Of a stretch of 64,000 bases of DNA, positions 1 to 10,250 are shown piece by piece. The DNA is from Symbiodinium natans (Eukaryota > Sar > Dinophyceae > Suessiales > Symbiodiniaceae): positions 416,941 to 480,940 of the forward strand of contig CAJNDS010002300.1 of NCBI GenBank assembly GCA_905221605.1, read 5' to 3'. Positions within the stretch are counted from its first letter, which is position 1; each line of letters begins with the position of its first letter. Made by a program: the position numbers and the translations under genes. The notes under the pieces are model-generated. The model had not been told where the DNA came from. It worked only from the letters and a program-made list of their open reading frames with translations, and did not search any database.

Positions 1-1
1 C

Positions 2-757
2 CAGGCTACTCCTCCGCGGTACACAGATGGGACGCATGTAAAGACGGTTCAGCAGAGCAAATATCTAGGAAGCATTGTCACCTGGGAAGAGACCACGATG
101 GCAGCCCTGCAGCAAAGATTCTCATTAGCGCACGCAGCCTACATGAAACTCTCCCCATACTGGAGATCTTCTTCTCCGAACCATTTTAAAATAAGAGTAT
201 TCTTCTCTAACATCATTTCAGTGCTCACTTACGGCATCCCCGCCCTCACACTAGAAGACAAACACCTCCAGAAGCTAGACTCTTGGTTCTTTAGATACCT
301 GAGAAGAGTCCTCGGAGTAAAAGCATCATACTACTCCCGCATTTCCAATCAAGCAGTATGGTTGAAGGCCAACCGTCCACTCCTCCCCTCACAGCTGGTA
401 TTGTCCCAGCAACTTTCCCAACTAGTCACCTCCATTAACGCCCCCCACAACGACCCGATTCACCATGTAGCGTTCTCCCCGGGATACAAAGATAGGGTAG
501 GCATTCAGAAGAACTCTAAACGTGGTCCACCTCCCCCCCACTGGCTGGGCCTGGTTTCCTTCAAGGCAATGGAATTCTTTACGAAAGATGTCACGTCCCA
601 ACCCGACTACTCCTCCCTCCTCCGAAAAGATTTCCTAGGCCTTAAACATTACATGAGAAAACACCCTGAGTACGCTGCACGTCTGGTGGCTGCGCCAACG
701 CGCTTTGCATCACACTTCGCGATTTTCCAAAAGAGTATTGGCAGCGCATGGCAGACC
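2..757 (+). pseudogene. LINE-type reverse transcriptase, 3' fragment
   Basis: The frame is open from the window edge to a TAA at 758-760. The N-terminal part carries the pattern SKYLGSIV, then a stretch ending in LTYGIPALT and KLDSWFFRYLRRVLGV. That succession is typical of the region after the RT palm in non-LTR retrotransposon ORF2 proteins. The catalytic YxDD motif lies upstream of the window. After the TAA the same frame stays open for another 40 codons (NLEWAVAAWLVKAGIVAG) until it runs into a TTTAGGG array at about 879. I therefore read it as a decayed copy with an in-frame stop, truncated at the telomeric array. Family-level call from pattern recognition; clade not assigned. Confidence 0.75.
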
Positions 758-877
758 TAAAAAAAACCGCTGAAGCGGAGGAACCTGGAGTGGGCAGTGG
801 CTGCGTGGCTGGTCAAGGCCGGCATCGTCGCAGGCACGGATGTCGTTGTCTCGCCAGTCCCTAAAGAGAGGATCGTT

Positions 878-901
878 TTAGGGTTTAGGGTTTAGGGTTT
901 T
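878..901 (+). repeat. Short TTTAGGG array
   Basis: Three heptamers that directly end the reverse-transcriptase reading frame. Confidence 0.85.
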
Positions 902-1019
902 GGAATTTAGCCGGGATCCAATTGACTTGGGAAGTATCCATGGGGGCACCAGAAGGAGAACAGATGATCAGCATCTCTTCCCAAGGGGCAAAGTAGGGGT
1001 TTGCCTTGTTCATGACTCT

Positions 1020-1024
1020 GAATC

Positions 1025-1098
<74 letters not shown>

Positions 1099-1104
1099 AC
1101 CCCC
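1020..1104 (-). repeat. CCCTCAA variant telomeric array
   Basis: About twelve tandem copies of the variant heptamer CCCTCAA on the + strand, homogeneous, with no CCCTAAA units mixed in. Confidence 0.9.
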
Positions 1105-1256
1105 TCAAGCCTCGCATCCTCGACTCTGGCGCCTGGGCTGGCTAGGGCCCCTAAACCCCGGCAGTCTGAACCTCTGAGCCCGCCCAGAAGCCCTAAACCC
1201 TAAACCCTTAACCTCTGTTGGGGACTTGTGGGGTTTGAGAGGAGCCCATAGCCCAG

Positions 1257-1336
1257 CCGTATCCTTTCCAAAGGCTTCCTCCGGCGATTTCGTGACCGTG
1301 TTTGGGGGCTCAGATGGGCTCAGTGCGAAGGGCAGG
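1257..1336 (+). CDS. Candidate exon between telomeric arrays
   Basis: The island at 1208-1337 has CCCTAAA units on its left and TTTAGGG units on its right. From an AG at 1255-1256 two frames stay open to a GT at 1337-1338, which is the start of the right array. One frame contains SGDFVTVFGGSDGLSAKG, the other RILSKGFLRRFRDRVW. No domain recognised. Offered as an exon only because array boundaries, AG and GT coincide; strand and frame are unproven. Confidence 0.25.
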
Positions 1337-1337
1337 G

Positions 1338-1367
1338 TTTTTAGGGTTTAGGGTTTAGGGTTTAGGG
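1338..1367 (+). repeat. TTTAGGG array
   Basis: Four units of the telomeric heptamer. Confidence 0.85.
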
Positions 1368-1368
1368 T

Positions 1369-2160
1369 AGACAAGCTCCATGATTCAGGACCAAGGATCT
1401 TGAAACATCCCCAATCCCAACCCTTAAGGAGCATACTCGGTTTAACTGTGGCTTGCCTCGGCCCACGTAGGAGTGTCTGCAACTGGGCGTGCTGTTACGA
1501 CGCCGGGACGATTTGGCTTAATAGAGGATCCCACCGTGCACCCCCAAAGAGTCACAGTGTCCCGAATAGCCCAGCAAACTTGACCTTAAACAGGGGGCCC
1601 CACTAAACCGCGTACAACATTACATCGTTATAAACTCCACCCGAGCTTTCCATTCTATCGATTGCTAGATTGGTGTTCGACACTGCCAAGAAGTTCTCGT
1701 CTCGAACAGTGACAAGTCGAGCCATCCGTGTAGTGTGTTTCTTGAATGTCATTCTCTCACCAGTCAATCTACCGGTAGGCGCTGGCAAGCTTTTCGCTGC
1801 TTTTACGCTGTTTTATTCCTGGGCCAAGCATATCTTTCCATTCTCCACATGGCGAACCAACTTAACGCAGCCCTAACCCTAAAACCCTAAACCAGTCTTT
1901 GGGCAGTCCCTTTTGGCAACTCTGTGTCATACCCGGGAGCCAGCTGAATGCAGCAGCTGACTCTCAACACCATTCCAGACATTTAATTTCCAGACATTTA
2001 CATTGGGCTCAGTTAGGGTCACTGTCGTTAAACAAGAGGACAAGCAGCAGACCAGGGGATTACACCAAAAAACACCCCCCAAAATCGTTCGCAAAGCATA
2101 GGCACTCCAAAGCATCGAACAGAAAAGATGGCGTCCCAGTACCCTAGTATGACCAGTACG
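1369..2160. other. Mostly unique stretch, no gene assigned
   Basis: Apart from the partial repeat at 1495-1625 and a three-unit CCCTAAA run near 1870, I see only short open frames on both strands without recognisable content. Confidence 0.5.
1495..1625. repeat. Partial copy of the 5147-5453 element
   Basis: This stretch matches the right half of the element at 5147-5453: a shared start around CGGGACGATTTG, a shared CTTGACCTTAAA/TTGACTTTAAA block and a shared CAACATTA end, with scattered differences. No left terminal repeat was found here, so the copy is partial. Confidence 0.6.
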
Positions 2161-2167
2161 ACTCGAG

Positions 2168-2277
2168 TCCTAAACCCTAAACCCTAAACCCCAGACCCTA
2201 AACCCTAAACCCTAAACCCTAAACCCTAAACCCCAGACCCTAAGCCCTAAGCCCTAAGCCCTAAACCCTAAACCCTC
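2168..2277 (-). repeat. CCCTAAA array with CCCCAGA and GCCCTAA variants
   Basis: Telomeric heptamers interrupted by CCCCAGA units and three GCCCTAA units. Confidence 0.9.
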
Positions 2278-2375
2278 TGAGCCAACACCGCTCTCAGGTG
2301 CCGGAGCCTGCTTGCCGCAAGGGCGAGGTGTTGCCTGGCAAGTCAGGGTTCAGGATCTTGCGACATGGTAATCTG

Positions 2376-2636
2376 CGGGGTTTACGAAAACAGGGGTACC
2401 CATTTTTTTTTTTTTTGGGGGGGGGTTCCTATAATAAGGGTGGGGGTTTACGAAACTAGGGGTACTCATTTTTTGTGGGGTTCCTATAAAAAGGGTGGGG
2501 GTTTACGAAAGCAGGCGTACCCTTGTCGGAGGTTCCTGTAATAAGGGTGGGGTTTACGAAAATAGGGGTACCGTTTTTGGGTTTACGAAAAATAGGGGTA
2601 CACTTTTTGGGGGTTCCTATAATAAGGATTTCTTGT
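2376..2636. repeat. Five tandem half-copies of an inverted-repeat element
   Basis: Five successive units begin with GGGTTTACGAAA followed by AGGGGTAC (starts near 2378, 2443, 2497, 2549 and 2580). Each then has a T/G run and TTCCTATAATAAGG. The unit equals the left half of the dispersed elements at 4171, 10251 and 20212. The complementary right halves are absent. Confidence 0.8.
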
Positions 2637-2710
2637 ATTTTGGGTTGTTTGTAAGGGTGCCCCTACTTGAGGGAATGCCCATATGAGAAAGGATTGTGGG
2701 TGCTTTGCAG

Positions 2711-2805
2711 AACCCATGGCCACACGAATTCTCGACGAACGCTTTCTTGCTGAATGGCCCGTGCGGCTTCTTCCAATCGTTGACGTCTGGAATTTGCTGG
2801 CATTG
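2711..2805 (+). CDS. Candidate exon
   Basis: After the acceptor-like TGCTTTGCAG a frame of 31 codons (PMATRILDERFLAEWPVRLL and onwards) runs to a GT at 2806. It looks more protein-like than most short frames here and contains no Cys. No domain recognised. The chance of such a frame occurring randomly is not small. Confidence 0.25.
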
Positions 2806-3531
2806 GTTTTTTGTCCTGGTTCACGCTTTGTTTAGCTTGCGACCAACGTCCTGGATCAGCAGGTGTTTGACTTCTTTGCTCTGGGCTTGTTTGCCTTAAA
2901 GTTCCACGTTCAGATTCAGGGTCCAGAGGTTTGCGCTTCTTTTCCTGAGGCAGTATGTGGTGCAGGCTCCGGCGGATGACATCAGGAATTGAGAGTTCCT
3001 GAAGAGGGCACAGGTTCTGCAGGGATGCATCTTTCTCTGATTCTTAAAGATGCCCGACGCCCCATGAAACCCCCAAATCCTAAAGCCACAGCCCCTTCGG
3101 GCCCAGTACAGCTCGTTCTGCGGAAGAATTTCTGCAAGAAACGAATGGGCTTGAGCTGAACTTGAATTTTCCATGCCTTACACTGGCCAGCGCCTAAAAG
3201 CACCTAAGGTCATCCAAAAGGTTCAAGGTGAGAAGACGCAACGTGTGATTGTCAGGCTGGTGCTAAGGGCTTGGCTTGTCGCATGAAGTTTTCCAATGCT
3301 CTCGAGGGCTTTCGTGGAAGACAGCAACGCATGGTGTGAACGCATGGTGACGAAATCGGAATTGCATCAAATGGCACAGGCCACTGTGTGCCACCTAGAC
3401 ACCACGGATGGTCGCCCTCAGTTTTCGTGCAAGCTGCAAAGCAGCTGTGCACTCAGAGACTCTTGGAACTCTGCACCCCCAGTGCTAAGCGTTACAAAGG
3501 AAGTGGGAGCTGGCAGGCGGTGCCCAAAGCC

Positions 3532-3655
3532 TTAAACCCTAAACCCTAAACCCTAAGCCCTAAACCCTAAACCCTAAACCCTAAACCCTAAACCCTAAAC
3601 CCTAAACCCTTAAACTGTTAAACCCTTAAACCCTAAACTTGCCCTAAACCCTAAA
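3532..3655 (-). repeat. CCCTAAA array
   Basis: About 14 units with degenerate units at the right end. Confidence 0.9.
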
Positions 3656-3734
3656 CCCGTGAAGTCCCTCTCTTGCTTCGGCTTGGCATAGCTTGACATG
3701 TGCTTGACACGTGATTTAGAAACTTGACCGTTCC

Positions 3735-3850
3735 CCTAAACCCTAAACCCTAAACCCGAAACCCGAAACCCTAAACCCTAAGCCCTAAACCCTAAACCCT
3801 AAACCCTAAAACCTAAACCCTAAACCCGAAACCCTTATCAACCCTAAAAC
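3735..3850 (-). repeat. CCCTAAA array with CCCGAAA variants
   Basis: Telomeric heptamers with scattered CCCGAAA and AGCCCTA units. Confidence 0.85.
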
Positions 3851-4170
3851 CCCAAAGGGCTTTGGGCCGTATAGGTGGCTGAATCTGAGGCGCGTCTGCC
3901 TTTCCGACGTGGAGCCAAGAGAGGAGCTTCGTGCTTCCTGCATGCAGTGTCGGGGTCTTGCGAATTTGCGAACTTGCTCCGGGGTATCCTTGGAGGTGTA
4001 CTAGGTTAGTCCGGATACTCAGACAACACGGCACTCTTTCTCCAAGGCTTTGGGGCTCAGAGGGCGGCAGGGGCAGGTTGACGTATTTGAGTTTTCAGGG
4101 CTGCAGGCAGTCATGGGAACCTCCGTCTGCGCTCTGCCTAGTTACAAACGAAAGACAGTGAAAGGCAAAT

Positions 4171-4511
4171 GGGGGTTTACGATACTAGGGGTACCTACCT
4201 TGTTGGGTCCCATTATAAGGGGATCGTACTACGGTTGATGGAGGTAATCTTTCACCGCCTAATTAATAACAAGTTACACGACACATGAGCATATCCCCGC
4301 GCCCCCTTTTTAATATTGACGATGAAGGATACGGAGGTGGTGCAAGATTTTTGTCATTGGAACCCACGGCACTTCCGAGGATCAACAGTCAATATTAAGA
4401 AGGGGGCGCGGGGTCTCTACTTTGCTTGGCCATTTAAAGTGGTGCAAGGTTTCCTCCATCAACAGTTTTGGGGGTCTTTATTAGGGGTCCCCCTATTTTC
4501 GTAAACCCCCC
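4171..4511. mobile_element. Introner-like inverted-repeat element, interrupted
   Basis: The left end reads GGGGGTTTACGA then TAGGGGTACC; the right end reads GGGGTCCCCCTATTTTCGTA then AACCCCCC. The ends are inverted complements of each other and match the family at 10251 and 20212. The middle is interrupted by a different palindromic element at 4234-4463. Without the insertion the element would be about 110 bp, like its relatives. Confidence 0.7.
4234..4463. mobile_element. Palindromic element nested in another
   Basis: The ends GTTGATGGAGG and CCTCCATCAAC are perfect inverted complements and the similarity continues inward with mismatches. A second inverted pair lies inside (CGCGCCCCC at about 4299-4307 with TTTTTAATATTGAC, and its complement at 4388-4410). 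The whole element could fold as one imperfect hairpin. It has no coding capacity, as expected for a MITE. Confidence 0.7.
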
Positions 4512-4636
4512 AAAAATGAGAACTCCACTAAGCTCTTGGGGCATGCGGAGGGTCAGCTTAAGGCCTTACTGTAGCGGCTTAGGGAGGCTTCTGGTTGCAA
4601 TGATGGAGCCTTCTGGATACCTTGCAACTTCGTCTC

Positions 4637-4757
4637 TACCTAGGGTTTAGGGTTTAGGGTTGAGGGTTGAGGGTTTAGGGTTTAGGCCTTCTGACTCAGC
4701 CCTAGCAGTAGATGCAAGGGTTCAGGGTTTAGGGTTTAGGGTTTAGGGTTTAGGGTA
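4637..4757 (+). repeat. Two TTTAGGG arrays around a 27-bp island
   Basis: TTTAGGG and TTGAGGG units at 4637-4685 and again at 4712-4757. Confidence 0.85.
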
Positions 4758-4884
4758 TTTCTTGCCCACGTCTTGACGTACCAGCTGCCGAAGTTTTGTC
4801 AAAGGAGTGCTTGCCAGCAGCCGGCCTTCTACCTTTGCAGAGGCGGTTCAGCTTTTGGCTGGAGCTTCACAAGATCTTGCAAGT

Positions 4885-5146
4885 GCAGGGTTTAGGGTTT
4901 GGGGTTTTTAGCGCTTTTAGGGCTTTTACGGCTTTTAGGGTTTTTAGGGTTTTTTAGGGTTTTTAGGGTTTTTAGGGTTTTTAGGGTTTTTAGGGTTTTT
5001 AGGGTTTTTAGGGGTTTTAGGGGTTTTAGGGGTTTTAGGGGTTTTTAGGGTTTTTAGGGTTTTTAGGGTTTTTAGGGGTTTTAGGGGTTTTAGGGGTTTT
5101 TAGGGTTTTTAGGGTTTTTAGGGTTTTTAGGGTTTTTAGGGTTTTT
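4885..5146 (+). repeat. TTTTTAGGG variant array
   Basis: A long block of 9-bp TTTTTAGGG units mixed with TTTTAGGGG units, a distinct variant from the surrounding heptamers. Confidence 0.9.
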
Positions 5147-5453
5147 AATGTGGGACCCTCTTTAATCTGTAGGGCCCCCCCCCCCCCCCCCTTGAACAGT
5201 CCAGTCGAGGCGTGGATGGGATCCTGATTACACGGCCCCGGGGGCTTATATGATTTTAATAGGGAGGAGTTTAGATTGGTTTAAAGGGGCAGCGATGCCC
5301 GGTTATCTTTTTTAAAGGCGCGCCACGTGGAATTTCTTCCGGCGCCCGGACGATTTGACTTTAAAGAGGACCCCGCAAACAGTCAAGGGGTCCTGAATAA
5401 TTCGGCCAAATTGACTTTAAAGAGGAGGCCCCTACTAAACAGGGTCCAACATT
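5147..5453. mobile_element. Inverted-repeat element, about 307 bp
   Basis: The left end AATGTGGGACCCTCTTTA and the right end TAAACAGGGTCCAACATT are near-perfect inverted complements. Inside are a C homopolymer (about 5170-5190) and two TTGACTTTAAAGAGG-like motifs. A partial copy is at 1495-1625. No reading frame of note. Confidence 0.65.
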
Positions 5454-6017
5454 AGGGTTTAGGATTTGGGGTTCGGTGGCTTGTCCTGGGTTAGCCCTAC
5501 GCACGACGCCGTGGGGCCATGAGCACACGCCACAAGGCAAGAAGGTAGACAGAAAGACCTTGAGCCCAGAAGAGAAAGCAAAGCAAGCCACCTGCAGTTC
5601 TGGAAGTGCGGAAGTGTGGAAGTGCCAAAGTACACGAACCATAGGTTTTCGCGCCAAGGATGTTGAAGCTCAAACAAAGCATTGCGGGCATTTTTCCAAG
5701 GATTTCCGATTGCGCAGGTTCTTGGGTTTGCAACTGCGCTGCCTTGGTCTTTGGCCTTGCGGTTTTCGGGGCTTTTGGGGCTGCACGGCTTTGGGTTGCG
5801 GCCTTCATAGTTGCTGTCGTGTTTTTGGGGGGTTGCGCTGCGCTGGGTTTAGAGTTTCCGGATGTTTCGGGTTCAGGGTTTAGGGTCAGGGGCTTAATGT
5901 TTCGGGTGAGTAGTTTGGGGTTATGGCGGTTACAACGTTTTTTTGGTTGTGGAATGAACCCAGGGCAAGATGAACGTGCCTGAGCGTTCAGAGTTGAAGC
6001 TTTCGACCGTGGGGCAT

Positions 6018-6142
6018 CCTAGGTAGGATGAGGGGGACCCTTAAAAGGGAACCCCTTCTGAACCCTCTTCTGGCTCTCTTAAGCAGGGACCTTATTCAGA
6101 GGGTCTATATCCCCAAGGGTCCCCCTAATCCTATCCCCTAGG
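6018..6142. mobile_element. Inverted-repeat element, 125 bp
   Basis: The ends read CCTAGGTAGGATGAGGGGGA and its imperfect complement TCCCCCTAATCCTATCCCCTAGG, about 24 bp with three differences. Non-coding; MITE-like. Confidence 0.7.
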
Positions 6143-6183
6143 CTGTGGGCGTGTGCGCCCGAGTCCGGGCTTGAGGTCGCCAG

Positions 6184-6268
6184 AGACGTAATGAACCTAC
6201 CCGCTCCAACCAAAAAGAGCCCGAAAACCAAGAGAAGCCCCCCGAAAACCAGCAACGAAAACCCAAGA
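6184..6268 (+). CDS. Candidate exon before a telomeric array
   Basis: From a CAG at 6181-6183 one frame of 28 codons runs to a GT at 6269, which opens the TTTAGGG array. The product is very hydrophilic (RRNEPTRSNQKEPENQ then EKPPENQQRKPK). The frame joins in phase to 6466-6534. No domain recognised. Confidence 0.35.
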
Positions 6269-6269
6269 G

Positions 6270-6450
6270 TAGGGTTTAGGGTTTAGGGTTTAGGGTTTAG
6301 GGTTTAGGGTTTAGGGTTTAGGGTTTAGGGTTTAGGGTTTAGGGTTTAGGGTTTAGGGTTTAGGGTTTAGGGTTTAGGGTTCAGGGTTCAGGGTTCAGGG
6401 TTTAGGGTTTAGGGTTTAGGGTTTAGGGTTTAGGGTTTAGGGTTTAAAGG
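6270..6450 (+). repeat. TTTAGGG array filling a candidate intron
   Basis: About 25 units with three TTCAGGG units together in the middle. If 6184-6268 and 6466-6534 are exons, the 197-bp intron between them is almost entirely this array. Confidence 0.9.
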
Positions 6451-6465
6451 ATCCCCGAACTCCAG

Positions 6466-6534
6466 GCCGGCGGAGGCAGTCCCCTCCTCCGCACGCGTTC
6501 AGGACGGGCTGGGATCCCAAACCTATCGGCCGCT
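6466..6534 (+). CDS. Candidate exon between two telomeric arrays
   Basis: An 87-bp island between two TTTAGGG arrays. From AACTCCAG a frame that continues the phase of 6184-6268 (SPPPHAFRTGWDPKPIGR) reaches a GT at 6535 that begins the next array. No domain recognised. Confidence 0.35.
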
Positions 6535-6715
6535 GTAGGGTTTAGGGTTTAGGGTTTAGGGTTTAGGGTTTAGGGTTTAGGGTTTAGGGTTTAGGGTTTA
6601 GGGTTTAGGGTTTAGGGTTTAGGGTTTAGGGTTTAGGGTTTAGCGTTTAGGGTTTGGGTTTAGGGTTCAGGGCTTAGGGCTTAGGGCTTCGGGTTTAGGG
6701 TTTAGGTTTTAGGCA
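6535..6715 (+). repeat. TTTAGGG array
   Basis: About 17 perfect units, then TTCAGGG, CTTAGGG and TTCGGGT variants at the right end. Confidence 0.9.
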
Positions 6716-7024
6716 CACTAAACTCCAGAAAGTTTCAGGATGATTAGAGATGGGATTCCCTTTGGTATACCTTTTGGGGTATGAGGATAAGGATGTTCCA
6801 ACTTTTTGGAGTTTACTGCAGGAGAGTTTCGGCTTGGAGCTGCCAAGCCTCCCTGCTTGCACGGCCTCCACAGCGCTCTGCCATGTCCTACGCGCAAAGG
6901 AAACCACAACTCCTTACGGCCGACTCTGAAGCACGGTGCCAAAGAAAGCAGACCTATCTCCCCTGGCGTAGGATCTCATGCGACCACGGGGCTTCGGGTT
7001 AGGGACCCAAACTACAGGTTTGGT

Positions 7025-7118
7025 TTATTTAGGGTTTAGGGTCTAGGGTCTAGGGTCGAGGGTTTAGGGTTTAGGGTTTCGGGTTTGGGGTTTAGGGTTT
7101 AGGGTTTAGGGTTTAGGC
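7025..7118 (+). repeat. TTTAGGG array with variants
   Basis: Units TTTAGGG, TCTAGGG, TCGAGGG and TTTCGGG. Confidence 0.85.
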
Positions 7119-7504
7119 TTAACCTAAGCCCTGCTGAGCGGTTGGGCTGAACAGCAGCGTGCTTAACTTTCCGGGCTTCTCGATCAAGCTGCATAGTGCA
7201 GCTTGCGTTGCTCGCTTCGAAACGCCATGATCCATCGAAGGGGTAGCAAAACACCCTGCTTAGTGGTGACTTTTGGGGGTGTTCAACTGTCTTCCCACCA
7301 TGTCACCTTCTAGGGTTTAGAGCTTACCTGAAATCAGCCGCACTGGCCAAACCCTAAACCCTAACACCTAAACCCTAAACCCTAAATCCTTTAGTTTTTG
7401 TTTTGATGGCTTCGAGGTTGCCGCCCAACATCTTTTTGCAGGGTTCCGGGAGTGCCACCCCAACATCAGCTTTTAGGGTTTGCCACATGTCTTAGGTTTT
7501 AGGG

Positions 7505-8290
7505 TACCCCAAACCCCAAACCCCAAACCCCAAACCCCAAACCCCAAACCCCAAACCCCAAACCCCAAACCCCAAACCCCAAACCCCAAACCCCAAACCC
7601 CAAACCCCAAACCCCAAACCCCAAACCCCAAACCCCAAACCCCAACCCCCAAACCCCAAACCCCAAACCCTAAACCCTAAACCCACCCCAAACCCCAAAC
7701 CCCAAACCCAAACCCCCCAACCCCAAACCCCCCCAAACCCCAAACCCCAAACCCCCCCAAAACCCCCCCAACCCCAAACCCCAAACCCCAAAACCCCAAA
7801 CCCCAAAACCCAAACCCCCAAACCCCAAAACCCAAACCCCAAACCCCAAACAAAAAACCCCAAACCCCAAACCCCCAAACCCCAAACCCCAAACCCAAAC
7901 CCCAAACCCCCAAACCCCAAACCCCAAAACCCCAAACCCCAAACCCCAAAACCCCCAAACCCCAAACCCCAAACCCCAAACCCCAAACCCCAAAACCCCA
8001 AACCCCAAACCCCAAACCCCAACCCCAAACCCCCCCAAACCCCCCAAACCCCAAACCCCAAACCCCAAACCCCAAACCCCAAACCCCAAACCCCACACCC
8101 CAAACCCCAAACCCCAAACCCCAAACCCCAAACTCCAATCCCAAACCCCAAACCCCAAATTCACAGTGCAGTCGCGCTCAGTTGCTCAGACTCAGAGACA
8201 GCGCGGAGTAAACCCCAAACCCCAAACCCCAAACCCGAAGCCCCAAGCCCCAAACCCCAAGCCCTAAACCCGAAACCCTAAACCCCAAAC
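7505..8290 (-). repeat. Long CCCCAAA array
   Basis: About 650 bp of CCCCAAA units with indels (CCCAAA, CCCCCCAAA), a 50-bp interruption at 8160-8208, then CCCCAAA and CCCGAAG units to 8290. This is the longest block of this variant in the window. Long apparent reading frames across it are artefacts of the 7-bp unit. Confidence 0.95.
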
Positions 8291-8295
8291 CCTAC

Positions 8296-9088
8296 CACAT
8301 GTCCTTTTGGGAGATTTAGGGTCTCCTGCTTCCAGGGTTTAGAGTCTAGCCGCATCCCCCCGTTTAGGGCTTAGGAATTGCCACCCAACATCTCCTTTCA
8401 GGGGTTTGGGCTTGCCATAGTTTCTCTACGTAATTAGGCTGACGAGGCTTGGGAATCCGTTTTGTTTGCTTTCAAGCCCGATAGGGGCTCCAGCGCCCGA
8501 AAAAGGAGCAGGTCGCAGGCAAGCAACAATGAAAGTTCCAGCTGAGCAAACAGATACAAATAATCTAGCGACCGAGGTTTTGGGTTAGGGACCCTAAGCT
8601 GTCTCAACCCTAAGCCCAGGGCTTTTCAGCCCCAAGCCTTTTAAGCAGGTTGGCTGAGCAAAGCCCTTTGGACAATCTTGCTGTCGTTTTGAGGTTATGC
8701 GACCCTCGCAACCTAGTAGCCTAAATCCCCAAAGCCTAACGTCTCCATAGCCAGCAAAAAGGAACAGAAAGAGCTTGATTTCGAGCAGAGGAGCTACCAG
8801 ATCTGTCAGTACCAGCGGTGGAGGTGCCAGACGTGCCGGCCAGGCTTGCGGCTTGCGGAAATCATTGTGAGGTTGTCCAAAACATGAGCTTATTTTAGAT
8901 ATGTTGAGTGATTCTGTTGAGGTCTGGTTGGGGTTTGGGTTCCATTGGGTTCGTTAGCCGTTTTGGTGGCTTTACTGTAGAGTATCTGTGCATGTGTGCA
9001 TATGCTCAAAGCCAGAAGCTGTTATACAGCAGCATTTGAGACTCGCAGCTGAAGGTTTTGGGCCGGGCAGAGGCAGCTGCCCGAGGGG
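8296..9088. other. Unique island with short open frames
   Basis: No repeat family recognised. Two + strand frames look somewhat protein-like: 8494-8576 (GAGRRQATMKVPAEQTDTNN) and 8751-8866 (SKKEQKELDFEQRSYQICQY), both between AG and GT. Function unknown; could be chance. Confidence 0.3.
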
Positions 9089-9142
9089 GTCCGGTTTAGG
9101 GTTTAGGGTTTAGGGTTTAGGGTTTAGGGTTTAGGGTTTAGC
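9089..9142 (+). repeat. TTTAGGG array
   Basis: Seven units. Confidence 0.9.
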
Positions 9143-9208
9143 CTGCCTGGGCACTGCGAGGCCAGCGATGCCCGCCAGAGCAGCCCAGCGCGCAACGTTG
9201 TGGCATTT

Positions 9209-9306
9209 GGGGGGTTTGCGAAAAGAGGGGCTCCCTAATAATTATCGACCCCCAAAGAGTCGGCTCCCCTGATAATAAGGGCCCCCAGAAAATACCCCGA
9301 GAAACC
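9209..9306. mobile_element. Introner-like inverted-repeat element
   Basis: Begins GGGGGGTTTGCGAAAAGAGG and ends with TACCCCGAGAAACC, a diverged copy of the family at 10251. Internal TCGACCCCCAAAGAGTCG is itself palindromic. Confidence 0.55.
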
Positions 9307-9309
9307 GTG

Positions 9310-10170
9310 CACCACCAGTTGGGCATGAAGTTGCGTCATCTGCACATGGTTTTTCAGGGCTTTGAGTGTCATCGTATTTGGATGCATTTGGGGTTTAGAG
9401 GTCTTTGTCCTTTGTGGTGCTTTACTGTAACTTGAGATTCTTAGCCTTTTTGGGCTTATTGGGTTTCTTCATAAGGCAGCTCAGAATTCTAATTTATAGC
9501 TACCCTCCTAAGTGCAGCCAAGTGTCGTACTGGACGTTCTTAGTGTCAAGGGGTGACGATCGCAGCAACTTCACAGCCTCAGATGCAGCTGCAGAGATAG
9601 TGCCTCCGATCTTCCACCCCGATTCAGACCCGCACACGCCCTGAGCACTTAAATTACTTGAATTACTTAAGCTACTTAAATTACTTAAACTTCTTGAATT
9701 ACTTACATCACTCAAATCCGCAAAGCGCAGCAACCCTCAACATCCTGAAGTTGGGAGGGTAAGATTTGAGAGACTCGTGGGTGCCAACCCTGTCTTCCAC
9801 TACACGCTCGAGTCCTGGCCTCACGACATCTCCAGATTCTGCCCTTAGGGTACGGGTATGGAAACCGTGTCCCACAGGATCTCTCGAACACGCTCTGCAA
9901 ACCTTTCAACGACACCTTGCACTCAGGTGGTTTCAGGCTACGCGACGGACCCTGACATGGCTGATCTGGTGCGCCAAGCGGGGCGGCCTCTCCAAACTTT
10001 TTGCCCTTAGCCCAAATCGACATCCTCAACCATGCACTCCACTGTGTAATGCATGGACCCGAAAAGCGACTTCGTTGAGGACAAACCGGCTCTGAACCCA
10101 AATCAGAAACGTTTGTTCTTCTCCGGTGGAGAAGTATTCTGGGGTCTTGGATAGTCAGCATTGTCAATCA
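9310..10170. other. Unique stretch, no firm gene
   Basis: Contains an irregular repeat of ACTTAAATT/ACTTGAATT at about 9645-9710. Many small phase-compatible frames can be threaded on the + strand, but several of the implied introns would be only 22-24 bp, so I do not annotate them as exons. Confidence 0.4.
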
Positions 10171-10171
10171 G

Positions 10172-10250
10172 AATCAATGTCCTCGCCGCGCAGAACGTGC
10201 TGATCCTACACTCTGCCGCCTCCAACGGAGATGCGCGGAGCCAAGTGGGG
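10172..10250 (+). CDS. Candidate exon ending at an introner
   Basis: From a CAG at 10169-10171 a 26-codon frame (CPRRAERADPTLCRLQRRCA) runs to the GT at 10251, which is the first base pair of the inverted-repeat element. The phase (one base left over) fits the frame that resumes at 10352. No domain recognised. Confidence 0.35.

Noticed and set aside
7492-8164. Long minus-strand frames of up to 219 codons made of GFGVWGLG repeats
   Set aside because: Direct translation of the CCCCAAA array; a 7-bp unit without stops is open in all frames.
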